DNA of 64,000 nucleotides, from positions 43,831 through 107,830 of the forward strand of contig JACRKZ010000012.1 of the NCBI GenBank assembly GCA_016235455.1, read 5' to 3'. The first letter of the stretch is position 1. The number at the start of each line of letters is the position of its first letter. The notes beneath the pieces were generated by a model. That model saw only the letters and a program-made list of their open reading frames with translations, had not been told where the DNA came from and ran no database searches. Made by a program: the position numbers and the translations under genes. This stretch comes from Armatimonadota bacterium (GTDB lineage Bacteria; Armatimonadota; UBA10988). Positions 46,113-54,433 of the stretch are shown here, piece by piece.

Positions 46113-47608
46113 CGGAACGCAGACCACGGCTGGCGGTGGCCATCGGCCTGATGGCGCTGGGGCTGTGTCTGCTGACCACACGCGGATCGTTAGGTGGTGG
46201 CCAGGACGAGGAGCTTCCTTTCCTGGTCACCCAGTCCCTCTGGCGCACCCACCACCTCGCCCTGGATGAGCCGACCATGGCCTACGTGCGTACGCACGTC
46301 AGCCAGTGGACCGACGCCGTGCGCGAGGGCCGCGACGGCCGCTACTGGTCCGTCTTCGGACCCGCCCAATCGCTGGCCGCATTGCCGCTCTACACCCTGG
46401 CCAGCGTGGTCACCGCCGGCCAACCCGAGACCGTTGCCAGGGCCACGCTGGTGCGCTGGTGTTGTGCGCTTAACCCCCTGCTGACCGGCCTGACGGCCGC
46501 GCTGCTGGCCTGGTGGCTGATGCTGCTGGCACCCGAGCGGCCGCGGCGCGCCGCCCTGGCAGGGCTGCTGGCCGTGTTGGCTACCCCGCTCTGGCCCTAT
46601 GCCAAGACGTTCATGGCCGAGCCGCTGAGCGCGCTCTGCTTCCTGGCCGCGGCCTTCGCTGCCGGACGCGCCGGGCACGGCCGGCGCGTCCTGTGCTGGG
46701 CCTGGTGCGGCGGCCTGGCCCTGGCGCTGGCCATGCTCAATCGCCCGCACAACCTGATCCTGTGGCCGGCACTGGGCCTGCTGGCGGGTTGGCCACGCGA
46801 CCCGCGCCGGCATCTGGCCTTCGGCGCCGCGCCGGCGGCGACCGCGCTGTGGTGGCTGTGGTTCAACACCCAGCGCTTTGGCCGCCCGCTGGACTTCGGC
46901 TACCTGGCGGCGATCCAAGGCGACTTCTCGCTGTCCTTCCTGCCGGTCGGCGTGGTCGGTCAAATGCTGTCGCCGGGCCGCGGGCTCCTGTGGTATGCGC
47001 CGTTGGCGGTGCTGGTGGCGTGGGCCTGGCCGCGACGGTGCAGTCCCCCCTGTCGTCCCCCCGCCATCGGGCGGACGGACACCAAGGCTCCCTCCCCGCT
47101 CGCGGGGAGGGTTGGGGTGGGGGCCGCCGCAGACCACCCCACGTCCCTGCTGCTTCTCGCCGCCTGCCTGACGCCGCTGCTGTTCTACGGCGCGCGCAGC
47201 AACTGGTGGGGCAGTTGGTGCTGGGGACCCCGCTATCTGGTGCCCATCCTGCCTCTGCTGGCGGTGCTGGCAGCCCGGGGCGCCGAGCGCGCGCCGCGCT
47301 GGCTGGTGAGGGTGGTCGTGGCCTGGGGAGTGGCGGCGGCGCTGGCCGGGCTGGTCACTTACAACGGGCTCTACCAGGACTTCGTCTGGCAGCGCGACGG
47401 GTCGTTTGCGCGACTGCTGTGGCGTCCGCTGGACTCGCCGCTGGTGGGCCACTGGCTGATGCTCGGGCGCGCGCCGGTGGACCTGATGTGCTGGCAACTA
47501 CTGCGAGTCGATCCGGTGTTGGGCGCGGCCCATGGTATCCTGCGTGCGGCGCCGGCCATGGCGGGGTGGTGGCTGTGGCGGAGGCGCGACGAGGTGACCG
47601 GCAACTGA
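46109..47608 (+). CDS. GT39/PMT-like polytopic membrane glycosyltransferase-type protein
   Basis: A 499-residue protein with about ten hydrophobic segments. The N-terminal loop contains GQDEELPFLVTQSL, like the acidic catalytic loop of GT39/ArnT-type enzymes that take a sugar from a polyprenyl-phosphate donor outside the membrane. Segments such as LLAVLATPLWPYAKTFMAEP and the GSWCWGPRYLVPILPLLAVL block are frequent in PMT_2-like proteins of Planctomycetota and Armatimonadota. ATG 46109 overlaps the preceding stop. An in-frame repeat-derived insert of about 30 residues (APSPLAGRVGVG and surroundings) lies near residues 310-345 in a loop. The acceptor is unknown. Confidence 0.75.
   Translation: MTERRPRLAVAIGLMALGLCLLTTRGSLGGGQDEELPFLVTQSLWRTHHLALDEPTMAYVRTHVSQWTDAVREGRDGRYWSVFGPAQSLAALPLYTLASVVTAGQPETVARATLVRWCCALNPLLTGLTAALLAWWLMLLAPERPRRAALAGLLAVLATPLWPYAKTFMAEPLSALCFLAAAFAAGRAGHGRRVLCWAWCGGLALALAMLNRPHNLILWPALGLLAGWPRDPRRHLAFGAAPAATALWWLWFNTQRFGRPLDFGYLAAIQGDFSLSFLPVGVVGQMLSPGRGLLWYAPLAVLVAWAWPRRCSPPCRPPAIGRTDTKAPSPLAGRVGVGAAADHPTSLLLLAACLTPLLFYGARSNWWGSWCWGPRYLVPILPLLAVLAARGAERAPRWLVRVVVAWGVAAALAGLVTYNGLYQDFVWQRDGSFARLLWRPLDSPLVGHWLMLGRAPVDLMCWQLLRVDPVLGAAHGILRAAPAMAGWWLWRRRDEVTGN
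47084..47125 (+). repeat. Hairpin repeat inserted in a coding sequence
   Basis: CCCTCCCCGC at 47090-47099 pairs perfectly with GCGGGGAGGG at 47102-47111 and is followed by TTGGGGTGGGGG. In frame it encodes PSPLAGRVGVG. This short sequence is a well-known dispersed repeat in many unrelated bacteria, usually intergenic or as small in-frame insertions. Here it lies within the GT39-like gene at 46109 without breaking the frame. Confidence 0.75.
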
Positions 47609-49293
47609 TGGGCAGCAACTTCGGATCGGCGATGGGGCGTCGCATCGCGCCGCTGCTGGCGGTCTTGGCGTTGTGGCTGCTGGGCACGGCCACGCTGGTC
47701 GCCTGGCTGAAGGCCGACAACTTCCCGCCGGCATGGGACGTGGCCTGGCACACGAGCTGGAGCCTCACCTACCGTGCCGCCTTCGACCACCAGAGCCTGT
47801 TCGGCAAGCTGTCCACGCTGGCCTCGGCCTCGCACTACTACCCGCCGTTGGTCCATGCCTGCGGCGCCTGGCTGCTGGGGCTGTTCGGCACGCTGTCGCC
47901 CAACTGGCCGGGCCTGAGCACGGCCGACGTTGTGGTGCTCACCAACATCGGCTTCATGGGCCTGATGCTGTTCGGCACCTATGCCGCCGCGAATCGGCTG
48001 TACGGCGCGCGCGCCGGTGTGGTCGCGGCATTCCTGGTGCTCACCTACCCCATTCTCGCCGGCCAGTCGCGGCTGTTCCTGCTGGACTATCCGCTTACCG
48101 GCCTGGCCGCCGTGGTCATGGCGTTGCTGTTGGCCAGCCGTGGGCTGACCCATCGTGGCTGGGTCTGGCCACTGGGCCTGGCGCTCGGGCTGGCCGTGCT
48201 GTGCAAGTGGTCGTTCGCCTTCCTGGTCTTCTGGCCTTTGGCCGTGGCGCTGGGCCAAGGCTGGCTCCGCCTGCGCTCGGGCGACGACGCCGAGCTGACT
48301 CCGACGCGGCTGATCTTCAACGTCGGTGCCGTGCTGGCCGCGGCGCTGGTGGTGGCCGGGCCGTGGTACCTGAGCCATCTGGGCGCGACGCTACACGAGC
48401 TGGGCCAGAGCGACCAGACCTGGCGAATCGACGGTGATCCGCTGTGGTGCTCGCCGGCCGGCCTGACCTACTATGCGCGTTGCCTGCTGTCGCAACAGAT
48501 CTTCCTGCCGCTGGCGCTGCTGGGTCTGGCCGGCACGGTGCGCGCCTGCCGGCGCTGGCATCGGCATGCGGGCACCGACCAGTTGTTGGCCTGGGTGGTG
48601 CTGGGCATGGTCATGCTGACGCCGGTGGCCAACAAGGACCCGCGCTTCTCCATGCCGCTGCTGCCGGCGCTGGCCGTGCTTACCGCCAGCCTGCTGGCCA
48701 GCGACGACGGACGCTGGCGGCCTTGGCAAGGTATCGTGGCCGCCGGCATCGTGCTGCTCGGGCTGCTACAATGGCAGGGCGTGGCCACGGGCATACCCGG
48801 TTTGCCGGCTCGCGTCGGCCCAGCCTGGGCGCCGTTCTATGCCCAAGAGCCCCACTTGGCGCGGCATCCGTCGCACGGCGAATGGCCGCATGAGGCGCTG
48901 GCGCGCGACATCGCGCGGGTCACGCCAGCCGGTGGGCGAGTGGGCGTCGTGCCCAACGCGCCGCTGGTCAGTGAACTGAGCGTGCGCTATTGGGTGCAGC
49001 GCCAGATGATGCCCTATCTGATGGACCGCGACCGCAGCCTGACCGTGGAGAAGGCCAGCCACCAGGGCCAGGCCGCCACGGTGGCCAGCCTGGTGGCCGA
49101 CCGGTACGACAGCCTGCTGCTGCTCACCGGCCGGCAGGGAGTTCATGCCGAGGTGGCCGAGGCGACCATGGCCAACCTGCGGCGAGACTGGAACCTGTTC
49201 GCCAAGAAGTACGCTTTGGTCAGCGAGTACAAGCTGCCCGAGGGTGAGACCATCAGCCTCTACGAGCTCCGCCTGACCGACGACAAGGACTGA
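47608..49293 (+). CDS. GT39/PMT_2-like polytopic membrane glycosyltransferase
   Basis: A 561-residue protein with about 11 hydrophobic segments. The N-terminal loop (NFPPAWDVAWHTSWSLTY) carries the acidic and aromatic residues found before the second helix in GT39-type enzymes. Later blocks such as ILAGQSRLFLLDYPLTGLAAV and PVANKDPRFSMPLLPALAVL match PMT_2-like dolichyl-phosphate-mannose-type transferases. A C-terminal extracytoplasmic domain of about 130 residues follows (VGVVPNAPLVSELSVRYWVQ). ATG 47608 shares a base with the preceding stop (TGATG). Acceptor and sugar are unknown; it is the last gene before the surface polysaccharide cluster. Confidence 0.8.
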   Translation: MGSNFGSAMGRRIAPLLAVLALWLLGTATLVAWLKADNFPPAWDVAWHTSWSLTYRAAFDHQSLFGKLSTLASASHYYPPLVHACGAWLLGLFGTLSPNWPGLSTADVVVLTNIGFMGLMLFGTYAAANRLYGARAGVVAAFLVLTYPILAGQSRLFLLDYPLTGLAAVVMALLLASRGLTHRGWVWPLGLALGLAVLCKWSFAFLVFWPLAVALGQGWLRLRSGDDAELTPTRLIFNVGAVLAAALVVAGPWYLSHLGATLHELGQSDQTWRIDGDPLWCSPAGLTYYARCLLSQQIFLPLALLGLAGTVRACRRWHRHAGTDQLLAWVVLGMVMLTPVANKDPRFSMPLLPALAVLTASLLASDDGRWRPWQGIVAAGIVLLGLLQWQGVATGIPGLPARVGPAWAPFYAQEPHLARHPSHGEWPHEALARDIARVTPAGGRVGVVPNAPLVSELSVRYWVQRQMMPYLMDRDRSLTVEKASHQGQAATVASLVADRYDSLLLLTGRQGVHAEVAEATMANLRRDWNLFAKKYALVSEYKLPEGETISLYELRLTDDKD

Positions 49294-49300
49294 CCTGCCG

Positions 49301-50761
49301 ATGCCCGAGCCCGAACTGCCCAGCACTCGCACACGCCGGCTGATGACCAACTCAGCCAAGGTTCTGGCCTCCCAGATCCTGGTGCGCGTGCTGTCGGTGG
49401 TGGCGCTGGTCTTGGTCGCCAACCGCGTCGAGGCCAAGACCTACGGCTTGTACAACAGCGCGCTCATCCTGGCCGGCAACTGGTCGGTCATGGCGCAGTT
49501 CGGCCTGCGCGTGCCGCTGCTGCGTGCCATGGCCCACCAGCCCGAGCGCTCCCGCGATATCCTGGCCCAGGTGCTGCTGCTGCGCGTGCTGTTTGGTCTG
49601 CTGACCGTCGGCCTGGCCGGCGCGTACGGGCTGCTCGAGTTCCACGGCGGGCGCGAACGCAGCATCTATGGCCTGCTGCTGCTGGCCAGCATCGCCAGCA
49701 GCCTGTCACTGACCTACGAGGAAGCGTTGCAGAGCCGCGACAGCTTCGGCCGCGCGGCGTGGGTGACGCTGCTCAACGGTCTGGCCGTCAATGCCGGCAT
49801 GATCATCGGCGCGCTGCTGGGCCGGCCCATCGCCTGGGCCGTGGGCAGCCAGCTGGCCGGCTCGGTGCTGTCGTTCGTCATGCTGGCGCGCTACTGCGCT
49901 CGCGAGTTCGAGGCTCGCCCGCTGCGGCTGTTCTGGGACCGCGCCATGGCCAGCGACCTGCTGCGGCTGGCCGCGGGAGCCGCCGTCACCATGTTCATCG
50001 GCGTGTGGTATGGCCGGGCCGACCTGCTCATGGCCCGCGCCTTCCTGACCGACACGCAGGTCGGGCAGTACAGCGTGCCGTTGCGCGCGCTGGACATGGC
50101 GCTGGCGGCGACCATGGCCTGCGCGGTCACCGCGCAGCCGTTGCTGTCGCGTTCGGCGGCGGCCGGCGACGGCTCGCACTACCGCCAGGCGGCGACGCTG
50201 TTGCGCGTCGGGGCGCTCATCTTCGTGCCCGCCTGCATCGTCGTGGGCGACCTGGCGTTTGTGCTGCTCAAGGTCTTCCGCCCCGAGTACCGGCAGGGCG
50301 CCGAGGCGCTGGGCGTGCTGTTCTGGGTCACGCTATGGACCTACTACGGCGCCATCATCCACCACCTGCTGTTCCTGGCCAACCGCGGCTGGTCGGTGGC
50401 CGCCTGCCTGCTGTGCGGACTGCTCACCTCGCTGGCCGTGGGCCTCTATGCCGTGCCGCGCTGGGGCATTACCGGCGCCGCCGCGGCGCGGCTGTCGGGC
50501 GAGATGGTCGTCTGCGCCGCCTCGGTCATCGCGCTGCGCCAACTGACGCGCATGGGCTGGACCACCATCGTGCTCAAGCCCGCGGGCATGGGCCTGGCCA
50601 TGGCCGCCGTGTGGATGCTGTGGCCCTATGGCCCGTGGTACTGGCGCTCACCGGCCAGTCTGGCCGTCTATGCGGTGCTGGCCTTCCTGGTGCAGCCGCT
50701 CTCGCGCGACGAGTGGCTGGCGATTCGCGGCGCGCTGAGCCGGCGTTCCGTGGTATCCTGA
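49301..50761 (+). CDS. Polysaccharide flippase (Wzx/MATE-type, MOP superfamily)
   Basis: A 486-residue membrane protein with 12-14 hydrophobic segments and the family's N-terminal SAKVLASQILVRVLSVVALVLVAN. The distribution of Arg and Lys between segments and the paired 6+6 layout fit oligosaccharide-repeat flippases (Polysacc_synt family). It would move lipid-linked glycan across the inner membrane. It starts 7 bp after the preceding stop. It stands at the head of three GT2 glycosyltransferases, an epimerase and further transferases, so it is the exporter of this cluster. Confidence 0.88.
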   Translation: MPEPELPSTRTRRLMTNSAKVLASQILVRVLSVVALVLVANRVEAKTYGLYNSALILAGNWSVMAQFGLRVPLLRAMAHQPERSRDILAQVLLLRVLFGLLTVGLAGAYGLLEFHGGRERSIYGLLLLASIASSLSLTYEEALQSRDSFGRAAWVTLLNGLAVNAGMIIGALLGRPIAWAVGSQLAGSVLSFVMLARYCAREFEARPLRLFWDRAMASDLLRLAAGAAVTMFIGVWYGRADLLMARAFLTDTQVGQYSVPLRALDMALAATMACAVTAQPLLSRSAAAGDGSHYRQAATLLRVGALIFVPACIVVGDLAFVLLKVFRPEYRQGAEALGVLFWVTLWTYYGAIIHHLLFLANRGWSVAACLLCGLLTSLAVGLYAVPRWGITGAAAARLSGEMVVCAASVIALRQLTRMGWTTIVLKPAGMGLAMAAVWMLWPYGPWYWRSPASLAVYAVLAFLVQPLSRDEWLAIRGALSRRSVVS

Positions 50762-50783
50762 CCGCTGTCGAGGGGCCGTCACG

Positions 50784-51689
50784 GTGTCTCCAACTGCCAG
50801 CCTGGGCGTGTCCATCTGCATCGTGGCCTACAACTCCCTGGACAAGCTGCGCGCCTGCCTCGACAGCATCCTCGCCCAGTCCACGCCGCGCGCCGTCGAG
50901 ACCATTCTGGTCGACAATGCCTCCGCCGAACCGGTGGCTGCCGCCGTGGCCGCCGAGTATCCGTGGGTCCGGTTGACCGCCAACACCGACAACCTTGGCT
51001 TTGCCGGCGGCACCAATCTGGCGGTGAGCAAGGCGTCCCACGCCTTGCGACTGCTACTCAACCCCGACACCGTGCTGCCCGAGCCGGACACGCTGGAGCG
51101 CTACTGCGCGGCGTTCGAGGCCGAGCCGGGGCTCGGCGCGCTGGGCTGCCACCTGCAGTATCCCGACGGCACCACGCAGGCCATCGTCGGCTATCGGCCG
51201 ACGGCCGGCTGGATGATCCGCGATCTGCTGCACTGCGCGCCGCGCCGACCGGCCCTGCCCGCCGGCGACGGCGTGCTGCCCACCGAGTTCATCAGCGGTG
51301 CGGCGCTGCTCACCTCGGCGGCCACCTGGCAGGCGGTTGGCCCGCTCGATGAGGGCTACTTCATGTACTTCGAGGATGTCGACTGGTGCCGCCGCGCCGA
51401 GCGGCTGGGCTATCGGCTGGCGGCGGCGCCGGGCATCGTCATCGTCCACCATGAGGGCGCCAGCTACGGCGGCCGCGAATTCATCCGGCGCGAGCATTTC
51501 TGGCGGGCCCTGGTGCGCTACCTGCGGCGGCACGACGGCGCTGCCGCGGCCGGGGCGCTGCGCGTGGTGCTGGCCCTGGGCGCGCTGGTCAAGCTGCCCC
51601 TGACCGCATTGGGGGATCGCTCGCCCCAGCGCGCGGCCCGGCTCGGCCTGCTCCGCGCACAACTGCGCCTGGGACTGTGGGGTCCGTGA
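50784..51689 (+). CDS. GT2 glycosyltransferase (rhamnosyltransferase-like)
   Basis: A 301-residue GT-A fold enzyme starting at GTG. The N-terminal strand VSICIVAYNSLDKLRACLDS, the NTDNLGFAGGTN segment and the DXD-equivalent NPD in RLLLNPDTV are typical of the WbbL-like GT2 branch. The acceptor-site block FMYFEDVDWCRRAERLGY carries the ED pair expected for the catalytic base. It acts at the cytoplasmic face on lipid-linked glycan. The stop shares a base with the next start. Sugar specificity is not predictable from the sequence. Confidence 0.9.
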   Translation: MSPTASLGVSICIVAYNSLDKLRACLDSILAQSTPRAVETILVDNASAEPVAAAVAAEYPWVRLTANTDNLGFAGGTNLAVSKASHALRLLLNPDTVLPEPDTLERYCAAFEAEPGLGALGCHLQYPDGTTQAIVGYRPTAGWMIRDLLHCAPRRPALPAGDGVLPTEFISGAALLTSAATWQAVGPLDEGYFMYFEDVDWCRRAERLGYRLAAAPGIVIVHHEGASYGGREFIRREHFWRALVRYLRRHDGAAAAGALRVVLALGALVKLPLTALGDRSPQRAARLGLLRAQLRLGLWGP

Positions 51690-52468
51690 TGCCAACGCTC
51701 TCCGCCGTGCTCATCGTCCGCAACGAAGAGGCCGTGCTGCCGCGCTGCCTGGCCAGCCTGGCCGGCTGGGTCGACGAGATCGTCGTGGTCGACGACCACA
51801 GCACCGACGCCAGCGCCGAGTTGGCCCGCGCCGCCGGCGCCAAGGTGGTGCAGCGACGGCTCGACCGGTTCGACGTGCAGCGCAACTTCGGCGTGGCGCA
51901 GTCGACCGGCGAGTGGATCCTCAGCATCGACGCCGACGAGGTGGTCACACCGGCCCTGGCGCGCGAGATCCGCGAGGTCATCGCCGCGGCCGACGCGGCG
52001 GACATCTACGGGGTGCCCTTCCTGCACCGCATGTTCGGCCGCTGGCCGCGCCATGGCGGTTGGCAGGAGCCGCTGCGACGGCTCTACCGGCGTGAGGTGC
52101 GCTGGGCGGGCGCGGTGCATGAGCGCGTGGCCCAGGGCTGGCGCGAGGGTGTGCTGACCAGCCCCATCCTGCACTGGTCGCACCAGGACATCGGCGAGTT
52201 CCTGGCCAAGCTCAACCGCTACACCGACGACGAGGCGCGTGCCCGCGCCGCCGAAGGGGCACGCTACTCGGGCGCCAAGCTGCTGCTCTCGCCGCTGCGC
52301 GACTTTTGGCGGCGCTACGTGCGGCTTGGCGGCTATCGCGACGGCGCGGTCGGCCTGGTGTTGGCCGGGCTCATGGCCTGCTATGTCTTCGTCGTGCGCG
52401 CCAAGACCTGGGAACAGCTCAATCCCGCTGATGACCCGGCCCCGACCGACTGGGAGTCGCCGGCATGA
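51689..52468 (+). CDS. GT2 glycosyltransferase (WaaE/KdtX-like)
   Basis: A 259-residue GT2 enzyme with the short WaaE/KdtX-like layout: LSAVLIVRNEEAVLPRCLAS, then VDEIVVVDDHSTDAS, the DXD motif as SIDADEVV and the RRLYRREVRWAGAVHERV acceptor block. A C-terminal amphipathic region with one hydrophobic stretch (VGLVLAGLMACYVFVVRAK) may attach it to the membrane. ATG 51689 overlaps the previous stop as TGATG, and its stop overlaps the next start by ATGA. Members commonly add a sugar to lipopolysaccharide core or similar glycans. Confidence 0.9.
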   Translation: MPTLSAVLIVRNEEAVLPRCLASLAGWVDEIVVVDDHSTDASAELARAAGAKVVQRRLDRFDVQRNFGVAQSTGEWILSIDADEVVTPALAREIREVIAAADAADIYGVPFLHRMFGRWPRHGGWQEPLRRLYRREVRWAGAVHERVAQGWREGVLTSPILHWSHQDIGEFLAKLNRYTDDEARARAAEGARYSGAKLLLSPLRDFWRRYVRLGGYRDGAVGLVLAGLMACYVFVVRAKTWEQLNPADDPAPTDWESPA

Positions 52469-53373
52469 GCGTGGACGTCTCGGTCATCATCGTCAACTGG
52501 AACACGCGCGAACTGACCCTTGAGGCGGTGGACAGCGTGCTGGGCCAGCAGTTCGACGGCACCGTCGAGGTGATCGTGGTCGACAACGGCTCGGCGGATG
52601 GCACCGTGGAGGCGCTGGCCGGCCGACCCGGGGTGCGCACGATCGCCAGCCCTATCAACTCCGGCTATGCCGGCGGCAACAATCTGGGCCTCGCGCGCGC
52701 GCGCGGCGAGTACACGCTGCTGCTCAACAGCGATGCCGTGCTGACGCCGGGCGCCCTGCAGGCCCTGGTGGACGATGCGCGGGCGCACCCCGAGGCCGGT
52801 GCGATCGGGCCGCGAGTGGTCTATCCCGACGGGCGGGTGCAGTACACTTGGGACTACCTGCCGTCGCTGGGCGCCGAGCTGTGGCTGGTGCTGGTCGGGC
52901 GGCGGCGCATCGGCTCGCCTGCCTGGCAGGCGGAAGTGCTGAGTTGGCGCGAGTCGCGGCCGGTACGCGCCATCTCGCTGGCCTGCCTGATGGTGCCGAG
53001 CCGGGTCTGGCGACGCATCGGGCTGCTGGCGACCGAGCCGTTCCTCTACTTCGAGGAGGCCGACCTGACGGTCCGGCTCATCGCCGCGGGCTACGGCATG
53101 AGGCTGGTGCCCGAGTCCAAGGTGATTCATCGTGAAGCCCAAAGCACGGGTCAAGTGCCACACCGCCGACGTGTGGCACACTATCGGAGCCGGCTCTGGT
53201 ACTACGAGACGCACCGCGGTCGACTGGCCGCGGGTCTGATACGGTTTCTGTCGCGCGCGCGCGCCTGTCTGGGCCTGGCCCTGGGCGGCGCCGAGGCCAA
53301 GGAGTCGCTCTGGCGCCCCATCTTGGCCCAGGCCAGACGACCCGCCGAGGCGCGTCGCGGCCCGACGGTGTGA
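52465..53373 (+). CDS. GT2 glycosyltransferase
   Basis: A 302-residue GT-A fold transferase: VSVIIVNWNTRELTLEAVDS, IVVDNGSADGTVEAL, SGYAGGNNLGLARARG, the DXD-equivalent NSD in LLLNSDAV and FLYFEEADLTVRLIAAGYGM with an acidic pair at the catalytic position. It is of the same branch as the enzyme at 50784. A short C-terminal segment is Arg-rich. The start overlaps the preceding stop (ATGA). It is separated by only 21 bp from the epimerase at 53395. Confidence 0.9.
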   Translation: MSVDVSVIIVNWNTRELTLEAVDSVLGQQFDGTVEVIVVDNGSADGTVEALAGRPGVRTIASPINSGYAGGNNLGLARARGEYTLLLNSDAVLTPGALQALVDDARAHPEAGAIGPRVVYPDGRVQYTWDYLPSLGAELWLVLVGRRRIGSPAWQAEVLSWRESRPVRAISLACLMVPSRVWRRIGLLATEPFLYFEEADLTVRLIAAGYGMRLVPESKVIHREAQSTGQVPHRRRVAHYRSRLWYYETHRGRLAAGLIRFLSRARACLGLALGGAEAKESLWRPILAQARRPAEARRGPTV

Positions 53374-53394
53374 GAAGAACGGAAGGAGACGCCC

Positions 53395-54315
53395 ATGCGG
53401 GCATTGGTGACGGGTGGCGCGGGGTTCATTGGTTCGCACATCTGCGAGCAGCTGATCGCGCGCGGTGACGAGGTCCATATCCTTGACGATCTGAGCAACG
53501 GCAAACTGGCCAATGTGGCGCCCGGCGCGACGCTGCACGAAGGCAGCCTGTGCGATGCGGAGTTCACGGCGGCAACCGTGGCCGCGGTCAAGCCCGACGT
53601 GATCTTCCACCTGGCCGCGCAGGTCAGCGTGATCGACTCGCTCAAGGACATGCACAACGACCTGCAGCGCAACGTGGGCGGCGCGATCAATCTGATCCTC
53701 GCCTGCCGCGCCAACGGCCAGCCCAAGATCGTCTACAGCAGCACCGGCGGCGCCATCTACGGCGACCCGAAGGTGGAAGACCTGCCCGTGGACGAGACCT
53801 ATCCGGCGCTGCCTCTCTCGCCCTACGGCCTGACCAAGCACACCGTTGAGCGCTACCTGGGCCTGGAGGCCCTGGTCCACGGCCAGCCATACACGGTGGT
53901 GCGCTTTGCCAACGTCTACGGCCCGCGCCAGGACCCGCACGGCGAGGCCGGCGTGGTGGCCATCTTCACCCGCCGCATCCTCGACGGCGGCGGGTGCACC
54001 GTGTTTGGTGACGGCGAACAGACCCGCGACTTCGTCTACGTGGGCGACGTGGCCCGCGCCTGCATCGCGGCCGCCGACGCGCCCGACGGCGAGATCTTCA
54101 ACGTCGGCACCGGGCAGGAGACCACCGTCAATCAGGTCGTCGCCGCCCTGCGCGCCGCCTGGGACGGCGAGATGAACGTGCAGAACGCGCCGGCCCGGCC
54201 GGGCGAAGTGCAGCGCATCTCGCTCGACATCACCAAGGCCGAAAAGGTCATGGGCTGGAAGCCGCAGGTCGGCTTCGTCGAGGGCATCCAGATGACAGTG
54301 GACTCTTTCCGCTGA
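53395..54315 (+). CDS. NAD-dependent sugar-nucleotide epimerase (GalE-like extended SDR)
   Basis: A 306-residue extended SDR. The NAD-binding motif GGAGFIGSH is N-terminal, followed by FHLAAQVSVIDSL and the catalytic Tyr144-x3-Lys148 in SPYGLTKHT, with Ser/Thr in YSSTGGAIYGD. RFANVYGPRQDPHGEAGVVA and RDFVYVGDVARA are typical of UDP-glucose or UDP-glucuronate 4-epimerases. GGAAGGAG precedes ATG 53395. It would supply UDP-galactose-type donors, or interconvert uronic acid nucleotides if linked to the kinase at 56683. The exact substrate is not decidable from the sequence. Confidence 0.92.
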   Translation: MRALVTGGAGFIGSHICEQLIARGDEVHILDDLSNGKLANVAPGATLHEGSLCDAEFTAATVAAVKPDVIFHLAAQVSVIDSLKDMHNDLQRNVGGAINLILACRANGQPKIVYSSTGGAIYGDPKVEDLPVDETYPALPLSPYGLTKHTVERYLGLEALVHGQPYTVVRFANVYGPRQDPHGEAGVVAIFTRRILDGGGCTVFGDGEQTRDFVYVGDVARACIAAADAPDGEIFNVGTGQETTVNQVVAALRAAWDGEMNVQNAPARPGEVQRISLDITKAEKVMGWKPQVGFVEGIQMTVDSFR

Positions 54316-54340
54316 ATCTGGTCACAATAGGTGAGGCGTT

Positions 54341-54412
54341 GCGGAGACGAGGTGCGCCGGCTTGAGGCCGGGATCGTGTGGGCCGGTCCAGGCCGGCGCA
54401 CCTCGTCTCCGC
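54341..54412. repeat. Perfect palindrome upstream of the GT9 gene
   Basis: The arms 54341-54361 and 54392-54412 are a perfect 21-bp inverted repeat around a 30-bp GC-rich loop that holds a further short CCGGC...GCCGG pair. It fills most of the 118-bp gap between the epimerase and the gene at 54434. It is unrelated in sequence to the 125-bp family. It may be a terminator, an RNA-stabilising hairpin, or a miniature repeat. Confidence 0.7.
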
Positions 54413-54433
54413 GGGCTCGCTCCCGTGAGGTCC

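Noticed and set aside
46513..47607. Extended N-terminus for the GT39-like protein at 47608
   Set aside because: The upstream open frame is out of register with the preceding gene and low in hydrophobic segments; the TGATG overlap at 47606-47610 gives a natural start.
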